Below are positions 56,581 to 64,000 of a stretch of 64,000 nt of DNA, in pieces. This DNA comes from Streptomyces massasporeus (GTDB taxonomy: Bacteria; Actinomycetota; Actinomycetes; Streptomycetales; Streptomycetaceae). The position numbers and the translations under genes are program-made. Location: positions 62,001 through 126,000 of the forward strand of contig NZ_BMSE01000010.1 of the NCBI RefSeq assembly GCF_014648995.1. The letters run 5' to 3'. The notes under the pieces are model-generated. The model saw nothing but the letters and a program-made list of their open reading frames with translations. It made no database searches and was not told the origin of the DNA. How positions within the stretch are numbered: the stretch's first letter is position 1; the number at the start of each line of letters is the position of its first letter.

Positions 56581-56618
56581 AGGGCCGTGCCCCCCTCGTA
56601 CGGGTGAGACACGGCCCT
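56581..56618 (-). terminator. Hairpin behind the four-helix membrane protein gene
   Basis: Stem AGGGCCGTG (56581-56589) with CACGGCCCT (56610-56618), 20-nt loop. It lies 43 bp past the stop of the minus-strand gene ending at 56661, and before the kinase gene on the same strand. Confidence 0.55.
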
Positions 56619-56660
56619 TGGATGTGATTGGCGTGAACTGGTCCGGTCGACCGGGTCCGT

Positions 56661-57242
56661 TCAGTAGCGGGGACGGTTGAACCAGGCCTTGCCATTGGCG
56701 TTGCCGACGAAAACGGCGACCAGGATGGCCAGGACGGTGTGCACCAGGCCCATGATGATGAACGGGTAGATGCCGAGGACCGCCGTGATGATGGCGAAGA
56801 CCAGGATGGTGACCCGGGCGCCGTTGCCGCCGTTCCTGAACTTCGTCGCCAGGACGGCCGCGAACACCATCCAGGCCAGGCCGAACACCACGTAGCCCCA
56901 GATCAGGCCGGTCGAATCGCCGACCAGGTCCTGGAAGGCGGTGTTGTCCTTGAGGGACGCGTCGTCCTTCGCGGCGTTGAGGGCCGCGGCGCCGATGCCG
57001 AGGATCACCACGGCGACGACCTGCAGACCGACGATCACCCACATCATCACGCGGGCCGCGCTCACCGAGCCCGGCATCGTGGTCGGCGCGGCGGGACCGG
57101 CGCCGTAGGGGGACACCGGAGGGGCCTGCGGGTAGCCGTAACCGGGCGCCTGCCCCTGGTCCTGCGGGTATCCGTAGCCCGGCTGCTGCGGCTGCTGCCC
57201 CTGGGGAGCGCCGTAGGGGTTGTTCGGGTCGCCGTAGCTCAT
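56661..57242 (-). CDS. Four-helix membrane protein with Gly/Tyr/Pro-rich N-terminus
   Basis: 193 residues. The N-terminal 60 are a GYGYPQ-type low-complexity cytoplasmic segment. Four hydrophobic helices follow (VMMWVIVGLQVVAVVILGIG, GLIWGYVVFGLAWMVFAAVL, VTILVFAIITAVLGIY, and a last one ending VAVFVG). Common in actinobacteria; role unknown. ATG 57242. Divergent from folD. Confidence 0.82.
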   Translation of the reverse strand: MSYGDPNNPYGAPQGQQPQQPGYGYPQDQGQAPGYGYPQAPPVSPYGAGPAAPTTMPGSVSAARVMMWVIVGLQVVAVVILGIGAAALNAAKDDASLKDNTAFQDLVGDSTGLIWGYVVFGLAWMVFAAVLATKFRNGGNGARVTILVFAIITAVLGIYPFIIMGLVHTVLAILVAVFVGNANGKAWFNRPRY

Positions 57243-57479
57243 GGGGGACTTTCCTCCGTTGGTCCGAGTGCGGGGACGACGCGTGACATCCGCACGGAGG
57301 AAAATCTTCAGTATTGCGACCGTCCCCCCGTTGAGCTGCCCGCGGCACTTGTCGGGTCATCGTTCTTCACCACTGACCGGCTTGTCCAGCCGCATTCCCG
57401 ATGTGTTGTGCAAGTGCAACATCGCTGATCATGGGCGGATACGGGAGGACGGCCCCCCGGTGCCCGGATTGCGGCCGGA

Positions 57480-57510
57480 TTGGAACCGCGGCGGGGTCAT
57501 CCGCGAGGAT
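57480..57510 (+). promoter_or_regulatory. Candidate folD promoter
   Basis: TTGGAA (57480-57485) and GAGGAT (57505-57510), 19-bp spacer; the folD ATG lies 6 nt beyond, so the message would be leaderless. Confidence 0.4.
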
Positions 57511-57516
57511 GGGGCC

Positions 57517-58371
57517 ATGACCGCCCAGATTCTCGATGGCAAGGCCACCGCAGCCGCGATCAAGTCCGATCTGACCGCCCGCGTGGCGGCGCTGAAGGAG
57601 AAGGGCGTCACGCCCGGCCTCGGCACGATCCTGGTCGGGGACGACCCCGGCAGCCAGAAGTACGTCGCCGGCAAGCACCGCGACTGCGCGCAGGTGGGCA
57701 TCGCCTCCATCCAGCGCGAACTGCCCGCCACAGCGACCCAGGAGGAGATCGAGGCGGCCGTCCGCGAACTCAACGAGGACCCGGCCTGCACCGGGTACAT
57801 CGTGCAACTGCCGCTGCCCAAGGGCATCGACGAGAACCGCATCCTCGAGCTGATGGACCCGGACAAGGACGCGGACGGGCTGCATCCGATGAACCTGGGG
57901 CGCCTCGTCCTCAACGAGCCCGCCCCGCTGCCCTGCACCCCGAACGGCGTGCTGACGCTGCTGCGCCGCTACGGCGTGGAGATCAAGGGCGCCGAGGTCG
58001 TGGTCGTCGGACGCGGCGTGACCATCGGCCGGCCGATGCCGCTGCTGCTCACCCGCCGCAGCGAGAACGCCACCGTGACGCAGTGCCACACCGGTACGCG
58101 TGACCTGTCGGCGCACCTCAAGCGCGCGGACATCATCGTGGCCGCCGCCGGTTCCGCCCACCTGATCCGCGCCGAGGACGTGAAGCCCGGCGCGGCCGTC
58201 CTCGACGTCGGCGTCTCCCGCAGCGCCGAGGGCAAGATCGTGGGCGACGTCCACCCCGACGTCGCCGAGGTCGCCGCCTGGATCTCCCCGAACCCCGGCG
58301 GAGTCGGCCCGATGACCCGTGCCCAGCTGCTCGTCAACGTGGTCGAGGCGGCGGAGCGCAGTGTCGGCTGA
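57517..58371 (+). CDS. folD: Methylene-THF dehydrogenase/cyclohydrolase
   Basis: 284 residues, standard length. It converts 5,10-methylene-THF to 10-formyl-THF, the donor for PurN and PurH. Visible: catalytic Lys in GSQKYVAGKH, VQLPLPKGID, NADP-binding VVVGRGVTIGRP and PNPGGVGPMT. ATG 57517 follows a -10-like hexamer. Its end overlaps the DUF3017 gene by 11 bp. Confidence 0.98.
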   Translation: MTAQILDGKATAAAIKSDLTARVAALKEKGVTPGLGTILVGDDPGSQKYVAGKHRDCAQVGIASIQRELPATATQEEIEAAVRELNEDPACTGYIVQLPLPKGIDENRILELMDPDKDADGLHPMNLGRLVLNEPAPLPCTPNGVLTLLRRYGVEIKGAEVVVVGRGVTIGRPMPLLLTRRSENATVTQCHTGTRDLSAHLKRADIIVAAAGSAHLIRAEDVKPGAAVLDVGVSRSAEGKIVGDVHPDVAEVAAWISPNPGGVGPMTRAQLLVNVVEAAERSVG

Positions 58372-59014
58372 GCACCGGACCCCGAGCGGGGCCGAGCACC
58401 GGACTCCGGGCGACACCGAGCACCGGACCGCGAGTGAGGCGGAGCACCGGACCCCGGGCGGGCATGAAACGCACGGCGGGCATGAAACGCACGGCGGGCG
58501 CGAAACGCCCGGCGGGCAGGAGACGTCCGACGGGCAGGAGACACCGAGGGGACACGAGTCACCGGAGGACCTCACCGTCCGGGACCCCATCAGTGCGCCC
58601 GATGCCGAGGGTCGGCCGCGGCGGGTGACCCGGCGCTTCCCGCTGTTCACCAAGGACACCGCGCGGCCCGAGGGTGGTGGCCGGGCCGCGCCCGGGGACG
58701 CTCCCGCCCCCGCTCGGCAGTGGCCCGTCCTCGCCGTGCTGGGGCTGGCCGGGCTCGGGCTGCTGGTGACGGCGTTCGGCCAGTTCCGGCTCGGGACGCT
58801 GCTGATCGGCGTCGCCCTGCTGGGCGGTGGCGCGATGCGCTGGCTGCTGCCGGACGTCGGCATGCTCGCGGTCCGCTCCCGCTTCACGGACATCGTCACC
58901 TACGGCCTGCTCGGCACCGTGATCGTCCTGCTGGCGCTGATGGCACAGCCGAATCCGTGGCTGCAGATCCCGTTCCTGAAGGACACTCTGCACTTCACGG
59001 TCACCAACGAATGA
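58361..59014 (+). CDS. DUF3017 membrane protein
   Basis: 217 residues from GTG 58361, which overlaps folD by 11 bp. The N-terminal 70 residues are tandem EHRTPxG and GGxETxxG repeats, probably disordered. The C-terminal DUF3017 part has three membrane helices (WPVLAVLGLAGLGLLVTAFG, LGTLLIGVALLGGGAMRWLL, YGLLGTVIVLLALMAQ). The coupling to folD is conserved in actinobacteria as far as I know; function unknown. Confidence 0.87.
   Translation: MSAEHRTPSGAEHRTPGDTEHRTASEAEHRTPGGHETHGGHETHGGRETPGGQETSDGQETPRGHESPEDLTVRDPISAPDAEGRPRRVTRRFPLFTKDTARPEGGGRAAPGDAPAPARQWPVLAVLGLAGLGLLVTAFGQFRLGTLLIGVALLGGGAMRWLLPDVGMLAVRSRFTDIVTYGLLGTVIVLLALMAQPNPWLQIPFLKDTLHFTVTNE
58367..58560. repeat. 24-bp then 18-bp tandem repeats in the DUF3017 gene
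   Basis: Four units beginning gagcaccggac (about 24 bp each), then about six units based on catgaaacgcacggcggg (18 bp). All are multiples of three and code for the repeat N-terminus. Confidence 0.85.
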
Positions 59015-59390
59015 CGGGGACGGCGGTCCGTCCCCTCCCCCGAGGAAGGACGGCCCGCCGCCACGACCCACCCTCGGCCACGGCGAACGGCCTGTTCAAC
59101 GGCTGTCAGAGCGCTGTGGCACGGAAGTGACGGTTCCGGTACGTCTCGCTTCCGGTTCTGATCCGATACCGCACAAAGTGGTGCGACGACGGGGTTGGCA
59201 GGGACAATCAGGACGGTCCAGGGTGTATCGCGCGCGGTCACCATGCTCCTGTGCGCCCCCCGTCAGGGAACTGAGATCCTGGCTGGACGCATCCCTGTGG
59301 GTATCCACAACGGGGACTCGGCCAAGGCCGCCACGCGCGGGGCGAACAGCGCGAGAAATATCAGCACGACCGGGGGGAAGAGGGGGAGCA
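59015..59390. other. Intergenic region before the XRE-DUF2690 gene
   Basis: 376 bp. No convincing gene or aptamer. A short inverted similarity, cggaagtgacggttccgg ... cgcttccgg, lies around 59120-59155. The downstream gene has a very strong Shine-Dalgarno (AGGGGGAG), so some of this is its untranslated leader. Confidence 0.4.
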
Positions 59391-60737
59391 ATGCCTCGTT
59401 GGAAGGCCTTGCCGGATGAGCTCGATCCACAGATCAGGGAGTTCACCAGCCAGCTGCGCAGACTCGTGGACCGCAGCGGTCTGAGCATCGCGTCGGTGGC
59501 GGACCGCACGGGCTACAGCAAGACGTCGTGGGAGCGTTACCTGAACGGCCGGCTGCTCGCGCCGAAGGGCGCGATCGTGGCCCTGGCCGAGGTCACCGGC
59601 ACGAATCCGGTGCACCTGACCACGATGTGGGAGCTCGCCGAGCGCGCCTGGAGCCGCTCGGAGATGCGGCACGACATGACGATGGAGGCCATACGGATCT
59701 CCCAGGCGCGCGCCGCGCTCGGGGAATTCGGCGGGCAGGACTTCTCCGACCCCTCGGCCGGTGGCAAGACGGCCTCGGCGGGTGAGGGCAGGGCGGCCTC
59801 CGCGGGCGGCGCCAAGCCCGCCCGCCGGAGCGGCGGCACCACGGTCACGCCGGGCATCGCGGGACCGGCCGGTGTGGCCCCGTCCGTGCCGCCGCAGCCG
59901 ACGGCGCCCGAGGTCCAGGACTCCACCGGCGCGGGTGTGCGGGAGGAGAGCGGCCGGGCCGCCGAGCCCGAGGTCAACTCGTGGGGGCTGGCCGGGTACC
60001 AGGGCCCGTCGTCGACGGGCGGGCGCTCCGCCGGAGCCGGCACGGGCCGGGGATCCCGGCCCGGCGCGGGGTCCGGAACCTCCGCCGGGTCGCCCGGGGG
60101 CCCCGGGTGGACATCCGGCGCCGGGGCGGACCCGTACGCCGAACCCCAGGACGCGGTCCCGGGTCGGGCCGGTGGTGCGGGTGCCACCGGTGGTGCCGGT
60201 GGTGCCGGGGGGACCCGCCGGACCTCCTCCTCCTCCTCCTCCGCGGGCAAGAAGCGGACCGTGACCTTCCTCGCGGGGGTCGTGGGTGTGCTCGTGGTGA
60301 TCGCCGGCGCGTTCTACCTCACCGGCGGCGGTGGCGACGACGAGGCCAAGGGCGGCACCAAGTCGCCCTCGCCGACCGTCAGCAGCGACCCGAAGCTGCC
60401 GCCCGGCGTGAAGTGCAGCGGCGACAGCTGCACCGGCAAGGACGCGGAGGCCATGGGGTGCAGCGGTGACCTGGTGACCACCGCCCAGACCGCGACCGTC
60501 GGCACGACCGTCGTCGAGGTCCGCTACAGCGAGACCTGCAAGGCGGCCTGGGGTCGCATCACCCAGGCGACACAGGGCGACGAGGTCCAGATCAGCTCGG
60601 GCAAGGCGAAGCAGACCGGCAGCATCACCGCGGCCGGTGACGCCATCGCCTACACCCCGATGGTGGCCGTGAAGAACGCCGCGGACGCCAAGGCCTGCAC
60701 GACCCTGGCGGCCGGCCAGAAGGGCTGCACCGACTAG
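59391..60737 (+). CDS. Membrane-anchored XRE regulator with outer DUF2690 domain
   Basis: 448 residues. An N-terminal XRE helix-turn-helix (SIASVADRTGYSKTSWERYL) is followed by a long Gly/Ala/Ser/Thr/Pro linker, one membrane helix near residue 290 (VTFLAGVVGVLVVIAGAFYL) and an outer Cys-containing DUF2690 domain (CSGDSCTGKDAEAMGCSGDL through CKAAWGRI). DUF2690 domains, often found in secreted or anchored Streptomyces proteins, have no assigned ligand. AGGGGGAG 2-9 nt before ATG 59391. It could transmit an envelope signal straight to DNA. Confidence 0.88.
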   Translation: MPRWKALPDELDPQIREFTSQLRRLVDRSGLSIASVADRTGYSKTSWERYLNGRLLAPKGAIVALAEVTGTNPVHLTTMWELAERAWSRSEMRHDMTMEAIRISQARAALGEFGGQDFSDPSAGGKTASAGEGRAASAGGAKPARRSGGTTVTPGIAGPAGVAPSVPPQPTAPEVQDSTGAGVREESGRAAEPEVNSWGLAGYQGPSSTGGRSAGAGTGRGSRPGAGSGTSAGSPGGPGWTSGAGADPYAEPQDAVPGRAGGAGATGGAGGAGGTRRTSSSSSSAGKKRTVTFLAGVVGVLVVIAGAFYLTGGGGDDEAKGGTKSPSPTVSSDPKLPPGVKCSGDSCTGKDAEAMGCSGDLVTTAQTATVGTTVVEVRYSETCKAAWGRITQATQGDEVQISSGKAKQTGSITAAGDAIAYTPMVAVKNAADAKACTTLAAGQKGCTD

Positions 60738-60770
60738 CCGACGGGCGGCTCCGCCGGTCGTCGGGCTGCT

Positions 60771-61520
60771 TTGACTGGCCGCTGGGCGGTTCTGCCGGTC
60801 GGCGGGCTGCGCCGGCTGGTCGGATGGGCGGTTGTGTCGGTCGGCGGGCTGCGCCCCCGGCAGATGGGCTGCGCCGGCTGGTCGACGGGCTGCACCTATT
60901 GGTCGCCGGGTGGCCCTGCCGGTCGGCGGCCTGCGCCGGCTGGTCGGATGGGCGGTTGTGTCGGTCGGCGGGCTGTACCCCCGGCAGATGGGCTGCGCCG
61001 GCTGGTCGACGGGCTGCACCTATTGGTCGCCGGGTGGGCCTGCCGGTCGGCGGCCTGCGTCGGCTGGTCGGATGGGCGGTTCTGCCGGTCGGCGGGCTGC
61101 ACCGGCTGGTCGGGCTGCACCCCCGGTCGGTGGGCGGCGCTGGTTGGCGACGAACTGCGCCAACTGGTCGATGGGCGGTTCCGCCGCCGGGTGGACGGGC
61201 TGCACCCGGCTGGTCGATGGGTCGTTCCGCCGGTGTCGAAGGGCTGCAACCCCTGCTCGATGGGCGGCGTTGCCGGTCGATGGGCTGCGCCGGCTGGTCG
61301 CCGGGTGGCTTCGCCGGTGGTCGGCCTGCTCCGCCGGTCGCCGGGTGGCTCCGCCGGCGGTCGGCCTGCTCCGCCGGTCGCCGGGTGGCTTCGCCGGTCG
61401 CCGACCCGCCCTACCCGTCGACGACCCGCCCGACCCGCCCTACCCGTTGCCGACCCGCCCCACCCGTCGCCACCCCGCCCCACCCGTCCACAGCCCACCC
61501 CGCCCCACCCGGGCGAAGAA
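60771..61520. repeat. Noncoding minisatellite field between the XRE gene and mdh
   Basis: A 124-bp unit beginning ggtcggcggNctgcgNcggc starts at 60797, 60921 and 61045 (the third copy breaks off). The remainder is built from pieces such as ctggtcgNNgggctgc and a 40-bp unit (gccgggtggcttcgccggt...) repeated about 2.5 times near 61304-61400. It ends in a C-rich tract of gacccgccc/ccacccg elements to about 61510. A 124-bp period is not a multiple of three and all three plus frames stay open, so this is probably not coding. Confidence 0.8.
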
Positions 61521-61745
61521 TTTTCGAACGGGAGGAGTGCCCGCCGGAATCGGGGGCACGCGAACCGTACCCCCACGGGAGTCCGGCATGGTCGGTATCC
61601 CCCCAGGCGGCCGCCTTCGTCCTCCTCTCCCGGACGGGCGGCCGCCTCTCGCGTGGGGGCGGGCACGCGGAACGGGGTTGTGGGCCGGGCCACACCGACC
61701 CGGACGTCCGGGATCCCGGATGCGCGATAGCCTGACGGCTGGATG

Positions 61746-61767
61746 GATCTCTTGACGCCAAGAGATC
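61746..61767. promoter_or_regulatory. Palindromic operator candidate before mdh
   Basis: GATCTCTTG-ACGC-CAAGAGATC, a perfect 9-bp inverted repeat, 59 bp before the mdh ATG. From memory it resembles sites of MarR-family regulators of the UrtR type, such as TamR, which controls TCA-cycle genes in S. coelicolor. Confidence 0.65.
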
Positions 61768-61825
61768 GATCAAACGTCCGGGGCAGGGACCCCGCCCCAC
61801 CGCCAGCTGTCATACGGAGAACGCC

Positions 61826-62815
61826 ATGACCCGCACTCCCGTGAACGTCACCGTCACCGGCGCGGCCGGCCAGATCGGTTACGCCCTGCTCTTCCGCATC
61901 GCCTCCGGTCAGCTGCTCGGCGCGGACGTGCCGGTGAAGCTGCGCCTGCTGGAGATCACGCCGGCCCTGAAGGCGGCCGAGGGTACGGCCATGGAGCTGG
62001 ACGACTGCGCGTTCCCGCTCCTGCAGGGCATCGACATCACCGACGACCCGAACGTCGCCTTCGACGGCACCAACGTCGGTCTGCTCGTCGGCGCCCGCCC
62101 CCGCACCAAGGGCATGGAGCGCGGCGACCTGCTGGAGGCCAACGGCGGCATCTTCAAGCCGCAGGGCAAGGCCATCAACGACCACGCCGCGGACGACGTC
62201 AAGATCCTGGTCGTCGGCAACCCGGCCAACACCAACGCCCTCATCGCCCAGGCCGCCGCGCCGGACGTCCCGGCCGAGCGCTTCACCGCGATGACCCGCC
62301 TGGACCACAACCGCGCGCTGACCCAGCTCGCGAAGAGGACGGGCTCCACGGTCGCCGACATCAAGCGCCTGACCATCTGGGGCAACCACTCCGCCACCCA
62401 GTACCCCGACATCTTCCACGCCACCATCGCCGGCAAGAACGCCGCCGAGGTCGTGAACGACGAGAAGTGGCTGGCCGACGACTTCATCCCGACCGTCGCC
62501 AAGCGCGGCGCCGCCATCATCGAGGCCCGTGGCGCCTCGTCGGCCGCGTCCGCCGCCAATGCCGCCATCGACCACGTCTACAGCTGGGTCAACGGCACCG
62601 CCGACGGCGACTGGGTCTCCATGGGTATCCCGTCCGACGGTTCGTACGGCGTGCCGGAGGGGCTCATCTCCTCCTTCCCCGTCACCACCAAGGACGGTTC
62701 GTACGAGATCGTCCAGGGCCTGGAGATCAACGAGTTCTCCCGCGCCCGGATCGACGCCTCCGTCAAGGAGCTCGAGGAGGAGCGCGAGGCGGTCCGCGGC
62801 CTCGGCCTCATCTGA
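61826..62815 (+). CDS. mdh: Malate dehydrogenase
   Basis: 329 residues, NAD-dependent, converting malate to oxaloacetate in the TCA cycle. Visible: dinucleotide motif TGAAGQIGY, active-loop region GARPRTKGMERGDLL, NPANTNA, LDHNRA and catalytic His in WGNHSATQ. GGAGA before ATG 61826. The last 8 bp overlap the 3' end of the convergent MFS gene. Confidence 0.98.
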   Translation: MTRTPVNVTVTGAAGQIGYALLFRIASGQLLGADVPVKLRLLEITPALKAAEGTAMELDDCAFPLLQGIDITDDPNVAFDGTNVGLLVGARPRTKGMERGDLLEANGGIFKPQGKAINDHAADDVKILVVGNPANTNALIAQAAAPDVPAERFTAMTRLDHNRALTQLAKRTGSTVADIKRLTIWGNHSATQYPDIFHATIAGKNAAEVVNDEKWLADDFIPTVAKRGAAIIEARGASSAASAANAAIDHVYSWVNGTADGDWVSMGIPSDGSYGVPEGLISSFPVTTKDGSYEIVQGLEINEFSRARIDASVKELEEEREAVRGLGLI

Positions 62816-64000
62816 CCGGAGCCTCTCCGCGTTCGTACGCAGGCCCCGTACCGGTCGCTTCCGGTGCGGGGCCTGCGGGCTTCGCGGGGCCGGAGTCCGC
62901 ATGGGCCCGGCCGTATCCCACGGTCACCGCCACCGTGGCCGCCAGGACCAGCAGGCCCACGACGCGCAGCGCCGGTGCCATGCCGCTGTTCAGATCGCGG
63001 TGGGAGGCCAGGACCGTGCCGGTGACGGCGACGCCGAGAGCCGCACCGATCTCCCGTGCGGAGGTGCCGAGGCCCGAGCCGAGGCCCGCCTGGTGGGGTG
63101 GCAGGGACGTGACCACTCCCAGGGTCAGCGCCGGCATGCACAGCCCGGTGCCGGCCGAGATGACCAGCAGCCAGCAGGAGTAGAGCGGGTAGGGCGTTCC
63201 CGCTCCGGCCGTGGACACGCCCAGCAGGCCGGTGCCGATGAGGGCGAGGCCGCCGCCGATGACGGGGCGGGGGTGGGCTGACCAGCGGGCCGCCAGCCTG
63301 GGCACCAGGGTCATGCCGATGACGAGCGGCACGATCGCGACGCCAGTGCGGGCGGGTCCGTAGCCCTTGACGCCTTGCAGGTACTGCGAGTTGACGTAGA
63401 AGAGGGAGAACAGACCGAAGAAACCGGTCGCCATGCCGAGGGTCGTCGCGCGCAGCCGGGGCGCGGCGAAGACGCGCGGGTCGAGCAGCGGGGCGCGCGA
63501 GCGCAGGGACACGAGCGTGAACAGGGCGACGAGCAGGGCGCCCGCCGCGAACGCGAGCAGGATCCGGGGCGAGGCCCAGCCGTACGCCGGGCCCTCGATG
63601 ATGCCGAAGAGGACCGCGACCAGTCCGCCGGTGAGGAGAAGCGTCCCGGCCGGGGCGAGGCTGCTGTGCGGGGAGCGGTCCGTGCGCGGGGTGGTGACGG
63701 CGACCGCGACGACGAGCAGCGCGGCCAGCGGCACCATGGCCGCGAACAGGACCCGCCAGGACGCGTACTGGCCGGCGAGACCACCGCCGAGGTTCCCGGC
63801 CAGCCCGCCCAGGCCGAGCGCCAGTGTCCAGGAGGCCATGGCGCGGGCGCGTCCGCCCGGTCCGGCGAGGTGTACCAGGATCGACATCGTCGCGGGCGTG
63901 ATGAGCGCGGCCCCGGCCCCGGAGACGCCGCGCCCGGCGATCAGCAGAGCGGGGTCCCGGGCGAGGGCGCTGAGGGCGGCCCCGGCCGCGAACAGGGTGA
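62808..64000 (-). CDS. MFS transporter of the DHA2 (EmrB/QacA) drug-export type, 5' end outside the window
   Basis: The open frame continues past base 64000, so only the C-terminal 396 residues are seen. Motif C and nearby signatures of 14-helix exporters are visible: GRGVSGAGAALITPAT, LGGLAGNLGGGLAGQYASWR and later helices to GAALGVAVTGTVL. Proton-driven efflux of drugs or metabolites is expected; the substrate is unknown. The end (ERGEAPVR) overlaps mdh by 8 bp. Confidence 0.9.
   Translation of the reverse strand, partial: TLFAAGAALSALARDPALLIAGRGVSGAGAALITPATMSILVHLAGPGGRARAMASWTLALGLGGLAGNLGGGLAGQYASWRVLFAAMVPLAALLVVAVAVTTPRTDRSPHSSLAPAGTLLLTGGLVAVLFGIIEGPAYGWASPRILLAFAAGALLVALFTLVSLRSRAPLLDPRVFAAPRLRATTLGMATGFFGLFSLFYVNSQYLQGVKGYGPARTGVAIVPLVIGMTLVPRLAARWSAHPRPVIGGGLALIGTGLLGVSTAGAGTPYPLYSCWLLVISAGTGLCMPALTLGVVTSLPPHQAGLGSGLGTSAREIGAALGVAVTGTVLASHRDLNSGMAPALRVVGLLVLAATVAVTVGYGRAHADSGPAKPAGPAPEATGTGPAYERGEAPVR

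Noticed and set aside
60771..61755. Protein-coding gene in the minisatellite field
   Set aside because: Three overlapping plus frames are equally open, the repeat period of 124 bp shifts frame, and no ribosome site or family match exists.

Overview
This 64 kb window is chromosomal DNA from an actinomycete, almost certainly a Streptomyces. The evidence is very high GC with strong G/C bias at third codon positions, GTG and TTG starts, many apparently leaderless genes, families such as DUF4429, DUF2690, DUF6350, DUF3017 and ALF-repeat proteins, and a gene order that, from memory, matches the core region of S. coelicolor around guaA, pcrA, icmB, sucCD, purNH, folD and mdh. No insertion sequence, prophage, CRISPR array, tRNA or rRNA gene was seen.

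Layout. 1-6.2 kb: four tandem transmembrane Ser/Thr kinases, the last with substitutions expected of a pseudokinase. 6.3-9.8 kb: an aldehyde dehydrogenase and a GMC (cholesterol-oxidase-like) flavoenzyme. 9.9-12.4 kb: an LAETG cell-wall-anchored protein divergent from a membrane protein. 12.8-15.5 kb: chorismate mutase, with what looks like a Phe/Tyr leader-peptide attenuator, divergent from guaA. 15.7-25.4 kb: a class II aldolase-like protein, DUF4429 and membrane proteins, a PspC/LiaF-like protein divergent from a PspC-histidine kinase/response regulator pair, and an NlpC/P60 hydrolase. 25.4-33.8 kb: membrane proteins, a second NlpC/P60 hydrolase behind a c-di-AMP riboswitch, the pcrA helicase, an M23 peptidase and a lipase.

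33.9-42.8 kb is the most interesting block. After icmB come two divergent transcription units: SWIM zinc-finger protein then DUF5691 on the minus strand, and MoxR AAA+ ATPase, DUF5682, a 48-residue small ORF and a VWA protein on the plus strand. The shared promoter region carries opposed copies of the RecA-NDp (PafBC-type) DNA-damage promoter motif. The same motif lies in front of pcrA in this window. I infer a DNA-damage-responsive MoxR-VWA chaperone or conflict system.

42.9-64 kb: a Pro-Gln repeat surface protein; sucCD; a membrane-anchored XRE/sigma-like fusion; DUF6350; purNH; an ALF-repeat protein; a kinase fused to an extracytoplasmic transglycosylase-like domain; folD-DUF3017; a membrane-anchored XRE-DUF2690 regulator; a noncoding repeat field; mdh, with a palindromic operator candidate; and the 3' part of an MFS exporter. 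Cell-envelope sensing and remodelling is a recurring theme (five kinases, three peptidoglycan hydrolases, a LiaFSR-like unit and two membrane-anchored regulators), interleaved with TCA-cycle, purine and one-carbon housekeeping genes.
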